The notes: a model not told the origin generated them from the sequence alone. A DNA stretch of 29,496 nt from SVQP01 sp045587385 (GCA_045587385.1 JAZNCE010000014.1:1-29496); one strand, 5' to 3'; counted from the stretch's first letter, positions 1-7,678 are shown. Numbers and translations: made by a program.

Positions 1-206
1 CATATTGCCCATATGCCCTGCGGGAAAAGCTTTTGGGCTCAAAAAAATCTGCTGCGTCAAAACTGCTCGCACCCGAGAGCGGATGCATTTTTGATGGATT
101 TTGGTGAGATTTTGCGAAGCAAGATACCAATCTTGCGAGTAAAAGCACGCCGAAAGACCCATAAATGCATCGCCCTCGGGCAATTCGGTTCGATTCCCGT
201 ACGGCT
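1..206 (-). repeat. MITE-like repeat, copy A (cut by window edge)
   Basis: Read on the - strand, this stretch aligns over about 200 bases with 2375-2590, at roughly 85-90% identity by eye, and its first 80 bases match 20272-20349. The end at 206 is the sequence AGCCGTACGGGAATCGAACC in - orientation; the other end lies outside the window. No coding frame here has a ribosome site or a recognisable product. Together with the promoter after it, it fills the 340 bases before the first gene. Confidence 0.8.
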
Positions 207-264
207 GGGTCATGATTATTATGCGCACGCATCGCGCCCTTTTACATGGAAAAGCATGCCCTTC

Positions 265-293
265 TTGACAAAATTCGGAGTTTTATGTATAAT
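265..293 (+). promoter_or_regulatory. Vegetative (sigma-A type) promoter for the cohesin-like gene
   Basis: A perfect -35 TTGACA (265-270) and perfect -10 TATAAT (288-293) are separated by 17 bases. The predicted start of transcription is near 300, about 40 bases before the GTG start at 341. It lies just outside repeat copy A. Confidence 0.85.
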
Positions 294-340
294 AAATGCA
301 GGTAACACGTACATTTTTATAAAAAAGATAGGAGAAAAAC

Positions 341-1231
341 GTGAAAGCGCGCATTTGCCTTTTTTTGATGTGCTGCATTTTACTTGGCAGCACGCTCTTT
401 TCCACACAAGCGCAGGACGCGCCTGCCCTTTCCTTGGCACAGAGTGACACGGTCGAGCCGGGAAACGACGCCGTGCTGACCCTTTCTCTGCCGCAGATCT
501 CCCTTGCAGGCGGCTTTTTGACGCTGCAATACGACGCCTCGCTGTTCTTACTGACGCGCATTGACCTTTTGCAGGGTGCGGACACCTTGACGCTGACTTA
601 TGACGATGATTGCGGAGAGGTCAACATTCTCTTGGACGCGGCGCAAAACGTGCAGATCGACGGCGCATTTTTATCCTTGACCTTTGCCTGTTCCGAGGAG
701 GCACAGCCCGGCAGCTATACCGTGCGCTGCACCGTACCAAGCGAGGCCTCCTTTTATGCCGTGGCGGATGACGGCAGCACCGTGCCGCTTGCCGTTGGCG
801 GCTGCCTGGGCACGCTGACGCTGACCTCTCCCCCGCTGCCCACCTGCCCCGCGCGCTACCTTGCCTGCCAGGAGACCAATCCCAAGGACGGCAAGATATC
901 CGTGCGTCTTTGTGCGCTGGTCGACGCGGACACTACCCTCTTGCGCGGCGATTACGGCTTTTTGATTGCCGTGACCGATGCGGACGGAACGCGCGAGCTG
1001 ACGCTTGCAGGCTCGGAGCTGACCGATCACATTGACGGCGGCGGCAAGGTATATACCGCCCAAGAGCTGGGCGGCAGGGTATATACCGCCGCGCTCTCAG
1101 TCTTGTCACAAGGAAAAGTCACGCTCACCGTTACCCCGTACGTGCGCGCGGGTGACATGACGCTGTACGCGGGTTCTTATACGATTTCCTATCAGGATGG
1201 CGCGTACCTTGGCACCACGGGCAGCAAATAA
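341..1231 (+). CDS. Secreted cohesin-like domain protein
   Basis: A 296-residue exported protein. The GTG start at 341 is chosen because a GGAG site sits at 331-334 and the first 25 residues form a classic signal peptide (Lys-Ala-Arg, hydrophobic core, Ala-x-Ala before Gln-Asp). Residues about 28-160 resemble a cohesin-type beta sandwich: a 'VEPGNDAVLTLSL' opening strand, 'GGFLTLQYDASLFLL', and later 'GAFLSLTFACSEEAQPGSYTV', which are hallmark positions of the fold. Residues 170-296 look like a second all-beta domain without a name I recognise. There is no membrane anchor, sortase motif or dockerin, so it is probably released or held by a partner. It has its own strong promoter, and I see no clear terminator before the next gene. 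Cohesins bind dockerins in cellulosomes, but isolated cohesin-like domains also occur in other surface proteins; the partner is unknown. The fold call is by motif resemblance only. Confidence 0.7.
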   Translation: MKARICLFLMCCILLGSTLFSTQAQDAPALSLAQSDTVEPGNDAVLTLSLPQISLAGGFLTLQYDASLFLLTRIDLLQGADTLTLTYDDDCGEVNILLDAAQNVQIDGAFLSLTFACSEEAQPGSYTVRCTVPSEASFYAVADDGSTVPLAVGGCLGTLTLTSPPLPTCPARYLACQETNPKDGKISVRLCALVDADTTLLRGDYGFLIAVTDADGTRELTLAGSELTDHIDGGGKVYTAQELGGRVYTAALSVLSQGKVTLTVTPYVRAGDMTLYAGSYTISYQDGAYLGTTGSK

Positions 1232-1284
1232 TCAATTGTTTTACGTCAAAATTCACAAATTATAAAAAAAATTACGTGTTTGTG

Positions 1285-1313
1285 TTGACAATTATTCAAG
1301 AATAGTATAAAAT
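1285..1313 (+). promoter_or_regulatory. Promoter of the 281-residue anchored protein
   Basis: A perfect -35 TTGACA (1285-1290) is followed after 17 bases by TAAAAT (1308-1313, five of six bases match). An overlapping TATAAA (1306-1311) would give a 15-base spacer. The start codon lies about 37 bases downstream of the -10. Confidence 0.75.
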
Positions 1314-1349
1314 GATAAGTACAATCTAATTATAAAAGGAGATTTTACC

Positions 1350-2195
1350 ATGAAAAAATTATTGGCATTCATTCTTTCTTTGCTGATGGTTGCTTCTTGC
1401 TTTGCACTTGCTGCAGTAGCTGCTGAAGAAACTACCGCTGCTGAAGGTGAAACCACCGCTGCAGGTGAGGAAACCACCGAGGCTGAAGCTAAGGATTTCG
1501 TAAACACCAAGCTGGTATTCAACAGCGATGCACAGGGCATGAAGCTGCTGGGCAGCCAGAACGGCATTAACAAGGCGTTCTACAACTCCGCATGGGAAGG
1601 CGCAATGCTCAAGATCACCAAGCCCGAAGATCCCTACGTATATCTGAACTGGGCTAACTACTGCAAGAAGGCAGACCTGGAGCAGGTTGACTCTCAGTCC
1701 TACCCCTACATCGTAATCAAGCTCAAGGTTGAAGGCTACATTGACGATGTCGAGCTGTTCTACTGCGCAGGCGAAATTTCCGGTGCAGATCCCACATACG
1801 CTACCACCACCGACTGGCCCTGCGATTGCACCGGCGAGGTTGAGTACATCATCTACGACCTGACCGGCGACTGCGAAGGTAACTACAACCAGTTCAGAAT
1901 CGACCCCATGGGTGCTGATGAAGATACCATTATCTACCTGTACGAGGTTGCAATGTTTGCAACCGAGGAAGAAGCTATTGCATACGCAGGCTTTGAGGAA
2001 GAGACCGAGGAAGAGACCGAGGCTCCCACGGCTGCTGAAACCGAGGAAGAGACCGAGGCTGAAACCCAGGCTGAAACCAAGAAGCCCGCTGCTGAAAAGC
2101 CCGAGGAAAAGAAGGGCTGCGGCTCTGTCGTAAGCATTGGTGCAGTTGTTGCTATCATCGCTCTGGGCGTTGTTTGCATCAAAAAGAAGGACTGA
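1350..2195 (+). CDS. Secreted surface protein with one shared sandwich domain and a GCxS C-terminal anchor
   Basis: A 281-residue protein of unknown function. The ATG at 1350 follows an AAAGGAG site by 9 bases. Residues 1-25 are a signal peptide ending Ala-Val-Ala-Ala. Residues 26-48 are Thr/Glu/Ala-rich. Residues about 52-214 form a domain that recurs four more times in the window: 'DPYVYLNWANY', then 'YPYIVIKLKV', 'ELFYCAGE', 'YIIYDL', a beta-rich stretch, and 'FATEEEAIAYAG'. Residues 215-254 are a Glu/Thr/Ala/Lys linker likely to span the wall. Residues 256-259 are Gly-Cys-Gly-Ser, followed by a membrane segment of about 18 residues and the tail Lys-Lys-Lys-Asp. Codon use is strongly biased (AAG, ACC, GAG, CTG), which suggests high expression, matched by a strong promoter and a strong terminator. 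It is monocistronic. Function cannot be assigned; carbohydrate binding is a guess from the domain layout. Confidence 0.85.
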   Translation: MKKLLAFILSLLMVASCFALAAVAAEETTAAEGETTAAGEETTEAEAKDFVNTKLVFNSDAQGMKLLGSQNGINKAFYNSAWEGAMLKITKPEDPYVYLNWANYCKKADLEQVDSQSYPYIVIKLKVEGYIDDVELFYCAGEISGADPTYATTTDWPCDCTGEVEYIIYDLTGDCEGNYNQFRIDPMGADEDTIIYLYEVAMFATEEEAIAYAGFEEETEEETEAPTAAETEEETEAETQAETKKPAAEKPEEKKGCGSVVSIGAVVAIIALGVVCIKKKD

Positions 2196-2231
2196 TTTTA
2201 GTCTGACTTGACTGTATGAATTGAAAATTTT

Positions 2232-2264
2232 GAAAGCTCTTGCTTCGGCAAGAGCTTTCTTTTT
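2232..2264 (+). terminator. Rho-independent terminator with TTCG loop
   Basis: A perfect 12-base-pair stem (2232-2243 with 2248-2259) closed by a TTCG tetraloop is followed by a T-run. It ends transcription of the anchored protein gene that stops at 2195. The 110 bases after it hold a possible -10 TATAAT at 2349-2354 without a convincing -35; this may serve the operon at 2668. Confidence 0.9.
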
Positions 2265-2374
2265 GTTTTACCTTTGTGCAAAGCACCAAAAAATTAGTCA
2301 AAACCCCAAAAAGCATCAAAGCCCCTATGCATACGGATTTTTTTATTGTATAATATAAAATGAATAATTGTAAA

Positions 2375-2654
2375 TAGCCGTACGGGAATCGAACCGAATT
2401 GCCCGGGGGCGATTCATTTTCGCATCTTTCGGCGTGCTTTTTCTCGCAAGATTGGTATCTTGCTTCGCAAAATCCCACCAAAATCTATCAAAAATGCATT
2501 CGCCCTCGGGTGCGAGCAGTTTTGACGAAGCAGATTTTTTCTATCCCAAAAGCTTTTCCCGCAGGGCATACAGGCAGTATGTCCAAGGGAAAAGATACAG
2601 GGATGGGGAAAATCTGCCCGTCAAAGCCAACTTAGTTCGACTCCCGTACGGCTA
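2375..2654 (+). repeat. Complete MITE-like repeat, copy B, with terminal inverted repeats
   Basis: A 280-base element bounded by 20-base inverted ends: TAGCCGTACGGGAATCGAAC at 2375 and its complement with one change at 2635-2654. Its first 216 bases match copy A (1-206, opposite orientation), and its first 75 match copy C (20272). The ends contain GGTTCGANTCC-like sequence, the tRNA T-arm consensus, but no tRNA can be folded. The ribosome site of the next gene begins at the element's last base. Open frames inside have no plausible product. Confidence 0.8.
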
Positions 2655-2667
2655 AAGGAGTGATTTG

Positions 2668-4827
2668 ATGAACGCATCCTTTTACATAAAGATTTGTTGC
2701 GCTTTATTATGCTTGGTAATACTTGGCGGTACGCTTGGGCTGACCCCCTCTGCCGAGCGGGTCATAAGCTACACGGTCACCATGGATGGTCCCGTCGGCA
2801 CCACAGCGAGCAATATGCCGATTGTGATCAGGGATTACGAGCACGGCACGGGCGACGTGCTGTCCTTGGAGGGCTGGATCAAGACTGATCAGACCATCCG
2901 CCGCTACGAATATACCATGGACGGCGGTAAGACCTGGAAAAGAAACTCCATCGCGGTCAAATCCCGTCCCGATACCAAGCAATTTAACCCCAATACCTAC
3001 CAAACCGCAGGCTTTTCATTGGATATTGACGTGTCCGAATTGCCGCGCGGCTACTACGATCTGTTCGTGCGCGCGTACACCGACAAGGAAGACGTCATCG
3101 ACGTGCTTGCTATGATAAACGTTTCAATCGGACAGGTTGACAAGATTGCCGTGACCTATCGCGAGCTCAATCTTGCCGCCTTTGGGGCAACGAATGGCGT
3201 GCTGATGCTGCAGGCAAACGAACCGCTGCTGTTGGACGCCTACAATTTGCGCGACTTTGCATCCTTTGAGATCATAACCGAAAAGAGCACGACCGTCACG
3301 CTGCAAAGTCCTGCCGACGCCACTTTTCCCTTTTCCATGACCTCGGATGCATCCGTACAAAACGAGGACGGAACCTTTACTGCAACCATTGCGCTGGACA
3401 CACCGCCATACGCAGGCATGCTGACGCTGAGCAGCACCGAGACGGTACAAGTTTCCCGCATACGCTTTTATACCACCATGCCCGATTACTACAAGGGGGA
3501 GCTTGAGGTTTATATGACCGCCACGCCCTTTGAGCATCTGAGCGGCGCGAACGCTGTCGATGCGGCTATCATGTCGGACGATACCGTGGGTACGTATATC
3601 CGTCTGTTCCCTGCAGTGGATACGAATGACCCCTATATTTATTTCAACCTCGGCAATTATCTCAAGGAAACGCAAAACGTGCAGATCAACGCAGACTACT
3701 ATCGCTACGCGGTCATGACGCTGCAAACGCCTGCACATAATTCAAATGGATATTTCCGCATGTTTTTGTGCGCAGGCGAGGTGCGTGGACCCACAGGCGG
3801 CGTAGACGTGCATTTTCAACCCAAGAACGACGGCGAGTGGCACAGATACGTCATCCCGTTGTGCGACGAGGAAATGTGGTCGGGCACGGCGTACGGCATG
3901 CGCTTTGACTTTATCGATGGGCACGCCACCACAAAGGACTATGCCAACATTGCCTCGATCTCCTTCCATCCCGACGAGGAAAGCGCAAAAGCCGCTGCCG
4001 CACAGCCCTATACCCAGCATCACGAGCAAGGAAAAGCTCCCACCGATATTTATAAGGAGGAGGGGCGCGCCCCCTCGGGCAGAGCCGATGCGATTACTTA
4101 CTTTGACGAGTCGCTTGCCGATTGCTTTAGCGGTGCGAATCAGTCGGTCGTGGGCTTTGACGAGTACGGACACCTGATTTTGCAATCCATTGAGACCTTT
4201 AACGACCCCTTCGTCAGCTTCAGCCTGCAGACCTATAGTGAAAAAACAGGACTGCCTTTGCTGCGTGCCGAGGATTACGGCGTCATCGTGCTGCGCGTGT
4301 TAGCCGATAAGCAGATCAACGGCAAGGGCTTTACCCTGTATTATTACTCGGGCGGGCTCGACTTTGCCCAGGGTGAGCGTGCCATCAACGCAAGCTACGA
4401 GGGCGGCAAGTGGGAATATCTGATCTACGAAATGGCAGGCAAGCAAGCCTGGACCGACGAAATTCTCGGTATGCGTCTCGACTTTGCGCAATATATCAGC
4501 GCAGGACAGCGCGTATGCGTATCCGATATGCTGTTTTTCAAGGATATGGACGCATGGAGGGCGTATGCGCAAGAGAACGGCATCCCCGTAGAGGGTGACG
4601 ATCCTATCGAAATAGAAACGCTTCCCCCCACACCCGAAACCGAAATGCCCACCATTGAGATCCCCACCCAAGGTGCGGGGCTGGAATATATTCCTCCGCA
4701 CAAGTTCGAGCAAGATCAAAACAGCAACGGCTGTCAGAGCATATTTGCACTTCCTGTCTGTCTGCTTCTGCCCTTGGCTGCCGTTACTCTGATAAAACCC
4801 AAACACAAAAAAGGAGACGAATTATGA
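2668..4827 (+). CDS. Large secreted surface protein with two shared sandwich domains and a GCxS anchor
   Basis: A 719-residue protein of unknown function. ATG 2668 is preferred over the adjacent TTG 2665 because AAAGGAG (2654-2660) then lies 7 bases upstream. Residues 1-28 are a signal peptide. Residues about 30-155 look like an Ig-like or fibronectin-like domain ('YEYTMDGGKTWKR', 'LPRGYYDLFVRAYTD'). Residues 160-280 are a further beta region. Residues 285-443 and 476-636 are two copies of the domain found in its neighbours; compare 'DPYIYFNLGNY', 'FLCAGEVRG', 'GMRFDFIDG' with 'DPFVSFSLQTY', 'LYYYSGG', 'GMRLDFAQ'. A Pro/Thr/Glu linker (640-680) leads to Asn-Gly-Cys-Gln-Ser (687-691), a hydrophobic stretch and a Lys-rich tail. 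It is the first gene of an operon: its stop overlaps the next start by four bases (ATGA), so translation is probably coupled. Confidence 0.82.
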   Translation: MNASFYIKICCALLCLVILGGTLGLTPSAERVISYTVTMDGPVGTTASNMPIVIRDYEHGTGDVLSLEGWIKTDQTIRRYEYTMDGGKTWKRNSIAVKSRPDTKQFNPNTYQTAGFSLDIDVSELPRGYYDLFVRAYTDKEDVIDVLAMINVSIGQVDKIAVTYRELNLAAFGATNGVLMLQANEPLLLDAYNLRDFASFEIITEKSTTVTLQSPADATFPFSMTSDASVQNEDGTFTATIALDTPPYAGMLTLSSTETVQVSRIRFYTTMPDYYKGELEVYMTATPFEHLSGANAVDAAIMSDDTVGTYIRLFPAVDTNDPYIYFNLGNYLKETQNVQINADYYRYAVMTLQTPAHNSNGYFRMFLCAGEVRGPTGGVDVHFQPKNDGEWHRYVIPLCDEEMWSGTAYGMRFDFIDGHATTKDYANIASISFHPDEESAKAAAAQPYTQHHEQGKAPTDIYKEEGRAPSGRADAITYFDESLADCFSGANQSVVGFDEYGHLILQSIETFNDPFVSFSLQTYSEKTGLPLLRAEDYGVIVLRVLADKQINGKGFTLYYYSGGLDFAQGERAINASYEGGKWEYLIYEMAGKQAWTDEILGMRLDFAQYISAGQRVCVSDMLFFKDMDAWRAYAQENGIPVEGDDPIEIETLPPTPETEMPTIEIPTQGAGLEYIPPHKFEQDQNSNGCQSIFALPVCLLLPLAAVTLIKPKHKKGDEL

Positions 4828-7283
4828 AAAAGTTTCTCATGATCCTTTTGAGTCTGACCCTTTGTATCAGTGCCCTTCTTCCGCTGACCGTTCATGCAGA
4901 AGAGGCAGAATATGACGTCGGCACGCTGAGCGGCGAGACCGGCAGAGAGGTGCAGAACGTCACCACCGCGGACGGAAAAGACACCGGTGTGCAGATCCAT
5001 ACCATTACGCTGTCGGGTACGTACGGCGACAGAGAGGTTTGGGTTGCCGTGGGTGACCTTTCCAATACCAACCTCTCGGTTGAAGTCATCAACGGCGGAC
5101 AGTACATGGTTTCGGGCGAGACCATGATGAGTGCCTCTGCATCCTATAACGCATCCCACCCCGGTCAGACCGTGCTGGCAGCCGTCAACGGTGACCTTTG
5201 GATGACGAGCGTGCACAGTAACGAGCAGGTGACCACCAAGGTGCTCAAGGTACCGCGCGGCTTTACCATGATCGACGGTGAGATCTGGGCAACCCAGCAG
5301 ATCGGCATGGAAAATTACGTTGCCACCAACGGTGAAAAGGGCACGACCAGCCCTGACAAGGCGTCCTTTGGCGTCACGGCAACCAATCAGCCGCTCGTAG
5401 GTATTCCGATCGTGGATATTACCGTCAAGAACGAGACCAAGGGCAAGGATTTTGCAGCCGACGGCATCAACCGCCTGCCTGCACACAATTCCCTGATCGT
5501 ATACAACTACCGCTGCAACGACACCAACTACGCGCTCGCAGACGCGTACGAGATTGAAATTGAGGTAGACTCCTCTGCCTTTACCGTGGACGGCAAGGTC
5601 AGCGGTAAGGTCAAGGCGATTTATCCCGCAAATTCTTCCACAAGACCCACCTTCAATGAAAAGAACGTGGTGTTGACCGCGCGCGGCAACCGCGTCAACG
5701 ATCTCAAAAACAACTTCTCTGTGGGTGACACCGTTTCCTTTGATCTTAATCTGACCGATAAGCTGGGCAACACCGCGCTGTGGCAGACGGTGGAGGACGC
5801 TATCGGCGGACATATGATCACGCTCAACGACGGCAAGATCTTCTCCCCCAACGGCAACAATTCCGAATACCCCACCACGCTGATCGGCTATAAGGACGAC
5901 GGCAAGGTCATGATGCTGACCATCAACGCGCAGGAAAGCGGCAAGTATCTCGGCTTGAACTTCACCAAGGGCGTGCAGTTCTGCCAGGAGCTTGGCTATA
6001 ACAGCGTGTTTTACATGGACGGCGGCGGCTCTGCAACCTTTGTTTCCATGGAAGAGGGTGCGAGCGGCACGACCTACGTGGCAAGAAACAAGGGCTCCGA
6101 CCCCAAAAAAGACGACGCGGGCAACGTCATCGGCAGCTCGCAGCGTGCCGTCATCAACGGCGTGGGCTTTGTATGGAACGAAACGCCCGTATGCGAAAAG
6201 CAGGGCTCTCTTGACCATATCGAATATCCCCTGTTTGACTACAGCGAAATTTCGACCGAGTACGTATGCGGTGAGCTCATGGCAGACTTTATGGGCGGCC
6301 ACAACGCGGTTGATACCTACTATGATGCAGAAGCAGGCGGCATGGTCGTCAAGCTCAATACCAACAGTAACGACCCCTATGCAGCCTTTGATATGACCTC
6401 GCTCAAGCAAGTCAACGCAGATGAGTATAAGTACATTGTGCTGCGCGTCAAGACCGACAGAACCTCGGTCTCCTCCAGCACCTCCGCCATCTTCTACGCT
6501 TGCGGCAGCACCATGGGTGCCGTGGGCGGTCAGACCGTTTGGTATGAGATCCCCAAGGGTGACCAGTGGAACTGGATCATCATTGACATGAACAAAAAAC
6601 CCGGTTGGGCAGGCAAGATCAACAATCTGCGCCTGGATATTTTTGACGGTCCCGTGGTCGATAAGGGGCTGAGCGTGACCTTCTCGGTGCTGGCGTTTGC
6701 CAAGACCAAGGAGGACGCACAAAAGCTGACCGAGGGATATATTCCCGAGGGCTGCATTGCCGATTTCGGTTCGTTCAAGCAGAAATTGGTGGACGTGCAT
6801 AACGTCAAAAAGGCACTGGACACCATGCATAAGGACGCAGCTGCATTGTTTGAGAACGGCACAACTGCCCTTGACGCTGCAAAGGCTTTGGAAAACGCAA
6901 ACGAAAAGACCCCTGCAATCTATGCAGAGGCAGCAGCGCTGCTTGACAAGGTCAAGGCAGGATTGGATGCAATTGACGCTGCCAAGGCATCCGCACAAGC
7001 GCTGACCAATGAGGTAGACGACGCCAAGGCACTCGAAGCGCAGGCAAATGAGGCGCTGACCGCCCTGCAAGCCGATGCCGAGGCATTGACCGCGAAATTA
7101 GAGGAGCTGGCACAGGTGGCAGCCGAGACCGAGCCGCCCACCACCGAAGAGCCTACCACCGAAGCACCCACCACCGAGCCCGCTCCTGCCCAAAAGAGCG
7201 GATGCAAGAGCCTTGTGGGCGCAGGCATGATTGCAATGGTCATGCTGCTTGGCGCGGCATTTGTCGGCAGAAAGCGTGATTGA
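4824..7283 (+). CDS. Secreted phosphodiester glycosidase (NAGPA family) with shared sandwich domain and GCxS anchor
   Basis: An 819-residue protein. ATG 4824 follows AAGGAGA and overlaps the upstream stop. Residues 1-26 are a signal peptide. Residues about 55-450 are a NAGPA-type phosphodiester glycosidase domain: 'VLAAVNGDLW' (117-126), 'PTTLIGYKDDGKVMMLTI' (350-367), 'GVQFCQELGYNSVFYMDGGG' (383-402) with the family's Asp-Gly-Gly-Gly-Ser, and 'QRAVINGVGFV' (440-450). In this family the domain cleaves sugar-1-phosphodiesters, and bacterial members act on cell-surface glycans. Residues 481-636 are a copy of the domain seen in the neighbours. Residues 650-767 are Ala/Lys/Glu-rich and helical, probably a coiled-coil stalk. 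Residues 768-790 are a Thr/Glu/Pro linker, then Gly-Cys-Lys-Ser (793-796), a membrane helix and Arg-Lys-Arg-Asp. The family call is firm; the substrate is unknown. Confidence 0.87.
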   Translation: MKKFLMILLSLTLCISALLPLTVHAEEAEYDVGTLSGETGREVQNVTTADGKDTGVQIHTITLSGTYGDREVWVAVGDLSNTNLSVEVINGGQYMVSGETMMSASASYNASHPGQTVLAAVNGDLWMTSVHSNEQVTTKVLKVPRGFTMIDGEIWATQQIGMENYVATNGEKGTTSPDKASFGVTATNQPLVGIPIVDITVKNETKGKDFAADGINRLPAHNSLIVYNYRCNDTNYALADAYEIEIEVDSSAFTVDGKVSGKVKAIYPANSSTRPTFNEKNVVLTARGNRVNDLKNNFSVGDTVSFDLNLTDKLGNTALWQTVEDAIGGHMITLNDGKIFSPNGNNSEYPTTLIGYKDDGKVMMLTINAQESGKYLGLNFTKGVQFCQELGYNSVFYMDGGGSATFVSMEEGASGTTYVARNKGSDPKKDDAGNVIGSSQRAVINGVGFVWNETPVCEKQGSLDHIEYPLFDYSEISTEYVCGELMADFMGGHNAVDTYYDAEAGGMVVKLNTNSNDPYAAFDMTSLKQVNADEYKYIVLRVKTDRTSVSSSTSAIFYACGSTMGAVGGQTVWYEIPKGDQWNWIIIDMNKKPGWAGKINNLRLDIFDGPVVDKGLSVTFSVLAFAKTKEDAQKLTEGYIPEGCIADFGSFKQKLVDVHNVKKALDTMHKDAAALFENGTTALDAAKALENANEKTPAIYAEAAALLDKVKAGLDAIDAAKASAQALTNEVDDAKALEAQANEALTALQADAEALTAKLEELAQVAAETEPPTTEEPTTEAPTTEPAPAQKSGCKSLVGAGMIAMVMLLGAAFVGRKRD

Positions 7284-7548
7284 TTTGCGCAAGTGTATTC
7301 TGATTCTTTTGATTTCCCTTTTGACGCTGTACCTTGTCGGCTGCATTTCCGTTGCCGTACCGCCCGAGGGCGGTATAGACAGTACCGCACAGACCGAGGC
7401 GCAGACCGAAAAAGAGACCCAAACCAATGCCGTGACCGAGCCGGAGTCTGACGCACAGACCACCGCGCCCGTCACACAATCCCCCACCGAAACCACCGAG
7501 GAAGAGACCACGTACAGTGAATTGCATTTTCCCGAGAGTGGGGAGTGA
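7276..7548 (+). CDS. Small Thr/Glu-rich lipoprotein
   Basis: A small exported lipoprotein of about 90 residues. The GTG at 7276, overlapping the last eight bases of the glycosidase gene, is taken as start; TTG 7285 is an equally plausible alternative giving Met-Arg-Lys-Cys at the N-terminus. Neither has a good ribosome site, so translation is probably coupled to the upstream gene. A hydrophobic segment ends in the lipobox Leu-Val-Gly-Cys (Cys23), followed by Ile-Ser-Val, so the mature protein should be diacylated and membrane-tethered. The remaining 65 residues are low-complexity Thr/Glu/Gln/Pro, like the linkers of its neighbours, ending in Phe-Pro-Glu-Ser-Gly-Glu. No domain is visible. As the last gene of the operon, with a terminator 10 bases downstream, it is probably a partner or surface spacer of the glycosidase; that role is inference. 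Confidence 0.72.
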   Translation: MIDLRKCILILLISLLTLYLVGCISVAVPPEGGIDSTAQTEAQTEKETQTNAVTEPESDAQTTAPVTQSPTETTEEETTYSELHFPESGE

Positions 7549-7557
7549 ATAAAAATG

Positions 7558-7590
7558 AAGAGCCGGCTTCACATGAAGTCGGCTCTTTCT
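7558..7590 (+). terminator. Terminator of the surface-protein operon
   Basis: A stem of about 13 base pairs (7558-7570 with 7575-7587, one G-T pair) with an ACAT loop, followed by a T-rich tail. It sits 10 bases after the lipoprotein stop. Confidence 0.88.
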
Positions 7591-7607
7591 TCATATATCA
7601 ATATTAT

Positions 7608-7673
7608 AACGGATTAGCAAGCACAATAAAGGCGCGCTTTGCAGCGCGCGTTCGCCTTGTTTGATGATCCGTT
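7608..7673. other. Nested palindromic structure in the convergent intergenic gap
   Basis: AACGGAT (7608-7614) pairs with ATCCGTT (7667-7673). Inside, AAGGCG pairs with CGCCTT, and GCGCGC repeats as a palindrome around TTTGCA. The result is a 66-base nested hairpin between two terminators. No promoter or start codon suggests a gene. It could be a small repeat unit or a structured transcript end. Confidence 0.45.
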
Positions 7674-7678
7674 GCATG

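Noticed and set aside
398..406. TTTTCCACA as a DnaA box in the signal-peptide region of the first gene
   Set aside because: Single relaxed match, expected by chance; no cluster or origin features. The same holds for single matches at 17327 (dnaA) and 24164 (mreC).
13..447. A 144-codon frame at the left edge
   Set aside because: It translates repeat copy A and the promoter of the next gene, with no ribosome site; the signal-peptide protein at 341 explains the region.
341..1231. A cellulosome scaffoldin
   Set aside because: Only one cohesin-like domain, no dockerin or carbohydrate-active modules nearby; the evidence supports only a cohesin-like secreted protein.
2635..2654. A tRNA gene suggested by the T-arm-like sequence
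   Set aside because: No anticodon arm, D-arm or acceptor pairing can be found around it; the same sequence is the end of a repeat in other copies.
4734..7070. A 778-codon open frame on the - strand opposite the NAGPA gene
   Set aside because: No ribosome site or known domain. Its length follows from the biased codon use of the real gene on the + strand.
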